A stretch of 64,000 bases of DNA, from the IMG/VR virus record IMGVR_UViG_3300044821_000131, positions 140,258 through 204,257 of that record; one strand, 5' to 3'. The notes beneath the pieces were generated by a model. That model ran no database searches, was not told the DNA's origin, and saw only the letters and a program-made list of their open reading frames with translations. Position 1 is the first letter of the stretch, and each line of letters opens with the position of its first letter. Shown here piece by piece: positions 61,520 to 64,000 of the stretch. This DNA is from a virus. A program made the position numbers and the translations under genes.

Positions 61520-63025
61520 ATGATCGCCGCAATTCAAGACTTCGAGTCGACGCCCGCAACATGTCGCCAGCCAGACAAGGCTCTGCAACTGCCCCAATAT
61601 ATCATGCACGCGACCTTGCAGAGATGCTGTGACCTCCAAGGCCAAGCCACGACACAGGCATTGCACATCAGCTGCCATATCCAAGCATTCAGTAACATTG
61701 CCATACACGAGGTGGCGAAGTATGCCTGGGACCGGCGGCGCGCGGTGCGGGGGCATGGCCAACAGATGAAGCCGCGTCCGGATCGTAAGTACAGATTCAA
61801 ATTGTCCGGGGACGAAATGGCGGTCTATCGCTTCCTGATCAACGTCCATAAGCCGGACAGCCGGAACCACCTCAAGTTTCACAAGCGCTTCAATGTGTAT
61901 GGAAGTTTGGACATGACGTCGGAAGAAATTGCCCGGTATATAAAACTGGAAGTGTATTCTGTTCGCCGGGCCTTGGTGAAACTGGACGCCCTTTGGCTGC
62001 TGGATCGTGTCTTAATTGCGCTAAAGGCGGAGGATGGCCACTATGTGGGCAGCAAGACATTGCTGCATCTGAGGCTGGATCGCCACCTGCAAATGTTTCA
62101 TGAAATTAAGAAGAACCGGGGGGTAGTTACCCCCGAAGAGGATGAGCAAAATCAGGCAGCAAATATGCCGGTTTTTGATGCATCTGGAGATGATAATAAT
62201 GTCAGTTGTAATAATGATATTATGGACCCCTCCTCTTCTCGTTTGGATTCAATCGTCAAGAGTTCTGGGTCCGAAGAGGAAAAAGACAGCGCGGCGCCGC
62301 TGTGCGGCGACCCAAATCTTTTTCCAGAGGGAGTTTTGAAAATAGGGGATGCGACGTTCCAGAAGTTTACAAAGGCCATTGATGACGCATTTCCCGGGCA
62401 ACTCGAAACCCCGGAACAATTGAATCGACTTCGTTACTTGATCCTTCGGACTTCACCTAAAGACCGCATGCAATACGAGGATCTCTGTGCAGTGTTGGAA
62501 TACAACATGGCCAGTTCGGTGAAGAATCTTTTGGATTACTGGTGGGTCATTCTGCACGATCTTCGGGTTGAACAGCTTTCCGCCAAGGACGGTTACGACG
62601 CGGATCGTTATCTTAAAAATTGGAGCGCTGAGGCGTCGGAAGTTAATTTCATCGAGTCGATGAAGGACGCGGTGCAGTTTATCGCCTATCGTAGAATCTT
62701 GGAACCCGGATTAAAAACATACGACGCCGTTTTGGACAGTTACGGAAATCCATTTGGTGCCTTGGCCGCTTGTCTCGAATTGGGTTTGCACAAGAAAATC
62801 GATTACGCTTTTACTGACGAACGGCGTTTTAACCTGCTTATGGACTGGATCAAGGATCCCAGTCATGACTTCGAGTCGCTCATGTTTCGTCAGCATTATC
62901 CTTGGATAATGGAGCGTTTGGGTTTGCCGGAGGCGGATTGGAACACCAAGAAACGGCGGGTACGCAAGGCTTATGAACGGATGCTGAATCTTCGGGCACA
63001 TGCGTCGATATGGCCAAAAAATTAA
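61520..63025 (+). CDS. Winged-helix protein, candidate replication initiator
   Basis: A 501-residue protein. Residues ~85-190 contain a basic DNA-binding region (RPDRKYRFKLSGDEMAVYRF, then MTSEEIARYIKLEVYSVRRA and LVKLDALWLLDRVLIAL), an HTH with the layout of winged helices in replication initiators and regulators. Residues ~205-270 are acidic and likely disordered; the C-terminal ~230 residues are helical with no named motif. It is preceded by a palindrome-rich non-coding region and a DnaB-like helicase gene, so a role as origin-binding helicase-loader or initiator is plausible. A transcriptional regulator is the main alternative. The leader has no Shine-Dalgarno. Confidence 0.55.
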   Translation: MIAAIQDFESTPATCRQPDKALQLPQYIMHATLQRCCDLQGQATTQALHISCHIQAFSNIAIHEVAKYAWDRRRAVRGHGQQMKPRPDRKYRFKLSGDEMAVYRFLINVHKPDSRNHLKFHKRFNVYGSLDMTSEEIARYIKLEVYSVRRALVKLDALWLLDRVLIALKAEDGHYVGSKTLLHLRLDRHLQMFHEIKKNRGVVTPEEDEQNQAANMPVFDASGDDNNVSCNNDIMDPSSSRLDSIVKSSGSEEEKDSAAPLCGDPNLFPEGVLKIGDATFQKFTKAIDDAFPGQLETPEQLNRLRYLILRTSPKDRMQYEDLCAVLEYNMASSVKNLLDYWWVILHDLRVEQLSAKDGYDADRYLKNWSAEASEVNFIESMKDAVQFIAYRRILEPGLKTYDAVLDSYGNPFGALAACLELGLHKKIDYAFTDERRFNLLMDWIKDPSHDFESLMFRQHYPWIMERLGLPEADWNTKKRRVRKAYERMLNLRAHASIWPKN

Positions 63026-63342
63026 CAAGCAAATTACGTTTTCGCACGCGCAAGCATTTGGAGGAGGATTTGAACCACGGTATTTTCTTTCTCGGCCGAT
63101 CGAATGTAGAGTTCGAGTACACGGACGATTGGAGTGTAGTTTGGATATTGAGTCTGGGCGTGGTTAAGGAGTTTCGTCGGCAAGGTTTTGCCACGCAGCT
63201 TTTAACCGAAATATTTAAACGGATGCCAGAGAACGGCTACTTTAATCCCGGGTGGTTCGCTTGCAGTCGTCCGCTGAAATGTGGCTTGGTGCGTGTAATA
63301 ACGCGCCTGAGCCATAAATATAAAGTTAAAATCCATTGGTAA
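63010..63342 (+). CDS. GNAT-like acetyltransferase fragment
   Basis: A 110-residue protein overlapping the end of the winged-helix gene. Residues ~45-70 (WILSLGVVKEFRRQGFATQL, then LTEIFKRM) match GNAT motif A, the acetyl-CoA-binding R-x-x-G-x-G/A pattern (here RRQGFA). The N-terminal basic stretch replaces the usual first motif, and the C-terminal motif B is missing or diverged, so it may be a minimal GNAT or a remnant. Possible target: a host protein or tRNA. Confidence 0.55.
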   Translation: MAKKLTSKLRFRTRKHLEEDLNHGIFFLGRSNVEFEYTDDWSVVWILSLGVVKEFRRQGFATQLLTEIFKRMPENGYFNPGWFACSRPLKCGLVRVITRLSHKYKVKIHW

Positions 63343-63357
63343 TTAAAAACTGAATTT

Positions 63358-63645
63358 ATGTCAAAAACTGAACGTTTTATTAAAAAATTTCCAAAGTCAG
63401 AAGAGAACGATAATTGCCTTGCTGATTACGCCTGTCCCAAGTGCGGTTCACGTGGTGATTTCGAGGTGGAGGTTTACATTGTCGTTACCATGAGTGATAT
63501 GGGTACTGAATCTGATGGCGGCGATTCTGAGTTTACTGGTCGATACATGAAATGTTGCGCGTGTGCCCATGAAGGCAAGTCGAAGGATTTTTGGCATTTT
63601 GGGCTGGATGACGGTCTAGCGTATAAACGGCAGAATGAAGATTAG
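63358..63645 (+). CDS. Zinc-ribbon phage hypothetical (95 aa)
   Basis: CPKCGSRGDFEVEV near residues 26-39 and MKCCACAHEGKSKDF at ~70-84 give two Cys pairs for one zinc ribbon, joined by a strand-rich insert (TESDGGDSEFTGRY). This is a recurring small phage family of unknown role. Basic N-terminus (MSKTERFIKKFPK) could contact nucleic acid. Confidence 0.62.
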   Translation: MSKTERFIKKFPKSEENDNCLADYACPKCGSRGDFEVEVYIVVTMSDMGTESDGGDSEFTGRYMKCCACAHEGKSKDFWHFGLDDGLAYKRQNED

Positions 63646-63649
63646 ATTT

Positions 63650-64000
63650 ATGAACCTATATCTAAAAGATTCAGACGGTAATTGGAAATTACACAGCTAC
63701 GAAACGTTATCCGATTTGGCCGGGGAGTTTGCCAAACGTAACATAAAAATCGGCAATCGCGTGGCGATCGGCAGTGACGTGACGATCGGCAATTTCGTGA
63801 AGATCGGCGATTACGTGACGATCGGCAATCGCGTGACGATCGGCAATTTCGTGAAGATCGGCGATTACGTGACGATCGGCGATTACGTGACGATCGGCAA
63901 TCGCGTGGCGATCGGCAATCGCGTGACGATCGGCAATGGCGTGACGATCGACAATTACGTGACGATCGGCGATGACGTGACGATCGGCAATCGCGTGACG
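63650..64000 (+). CDS. Hexapeptide-repeat (left-handed beta-helix) protein, partial
   Basis: Open to the window edge; 117 codons present. The first ~33 residues (MNLYLKDSDGNWKLHSYETL and following) are a small lead domain. From 63749 the sequence is pure hexapeptide repeats, I-G-(N/D/S)-x-V-(T/A/K), 14 units in a row, the LbetaH fold used by acyltransferases, ice-nucleating or structural proteins. The missing 3' end decides whether a catalytic loop or His follows. The leader is A/T-rich (TTAGATTT) without Shine-Dalgarno. Confidence 0.75.
   Translation, partial: MNLYLKDSDGNWKLHSYETLSDLAGEFAKRNIKIGNRVAIGSDVTIGNFVKIGDYVTIGNRVTIGNFVKIGDYVTIGDYVTIGNRVAIGNRVTIGNGVTIDNYVTIGDDVTIGNRVT
63749..64000 (+). 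repeat. 18-base tandem repeat encoding hexapeptides
   Basis: Exactly 14 units of 18 bases, close to ATCGGCAATCGCGTGACG, with changes at codons 2-4 and 6. Near-perfect DNA repetition suggests recent expansion, or tight constraint. The array continues past the window end. Confidence 0.9.

Noticed and set aside
63749-64000. 18-base repeats as iterons of an origin
   Set aside because: They keep a perfect reading frame with hexapeptide logic; coding explains them.
1-64000. Stop-codon reassignment (for example TAG as sense)
   Set aside because: TAG ends several well-bounded genes (38088, 40538, 43710, 59393) where reading through would run into other genes.
1-64000. tRNA genes
   Set aside because: Gaps between genes are mostly too short, and no cloverleaf with a GGTTCRA arm was seen in the longer ones.

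Overview
The window looks like a contiguous piece of a large tailed double-stranded DNA phage, most likely a contractile-tailed (myovirus) jumbo-type phage. Baseplate and tail genes of the T4/P2 kind, a large terminase, a full set of phage replication and recombination enzymes and many tiny overlapping genes are present, and no housekeeping operon, rRNA, tRNA, integrase or CRISPR array was seen. Genes are packed end to end, often with ATGA or TAATG overlaps, nearly all on the plus strand. TAA, TGA and TAG all act as stops, so the code appears standard. The host cannot be named from the sequence. Most start codons have an A/T-rich leader and no Shine-Dalgarno sequence, which is unusual and may say something about the host or about how the phage starts translation.

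Layout. 1-29006 is one virion-assembly block: a putative tail or baseplate protein, a gp5-like spike, two tail assembly chaperone candidates in overlapping frames, a 935-residue tape-measure candidate, hub and wedge proteins (gp27-, gp25- and gp6-like), a sigma-70-like factor placed inside the baseplate genes, a GSGY-repeat adhesin-like protein, and two large collagen-like fibre genes. The second fibre carries a split SGNH hydrolase. 29046-30850 holds an FkbM-type methyltransferase and a GT4 glycosyltransferase, plausibly acting on virion or host glycans. 30748-33288 (minus strand) is an 846-residue protein that resembles a DnaG/primase-helicase stripped of its metal ligands and Walker A. 33311-38088 carries unknown genes, some possibly virion-related, with hairpins and a terminator. 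38120-39955 (minus) is the large terminase. 40005-45105 is a run of small conserved phage hypotheticals plus an RNase H-like protein. 45109-54598 is the DNA metabolism core: NAD-dependent ligase, Mre11/SbcD-like and Rad50/SbcC-like nuclease subunits, a SAM-methyltransferase-like protein and a UvsW-like SF2 helicase. 54601-59393 is another small-gene run ending in a cytosine-C5 methyltransferase-like protein. 59584-63025 holds a DnaB-like helicase and a winged-helix protein separated by 415 bases of palindrome-rich non-coding DNA. The end carries a GNAT-like fragment, a zinc-ribbon protein and the start of a hexapeptide-repeat (left-handed beta-helix) protein cut by the window edge.

How it fits together. 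The tail block builds the injection machine and receptor-binding fibres. The ligase, Mre11/Rad50 pair, UvsW-like and DnaB-like helicases form a recombination-dependent replication and repair set of T4 type. The terminase packages the product. The two non-coding regions around the DnaB-like gene are the best places to look for a new regulatory RNA or a replication origin: the first has a long leader hairpin ending in a T-rich tract at the start codon, the second has two long inverted repeats that interleave and so cannot both form fully, as in a bistable RNA switch. All functional calls rest on motif recognition by eye; no database search was run.
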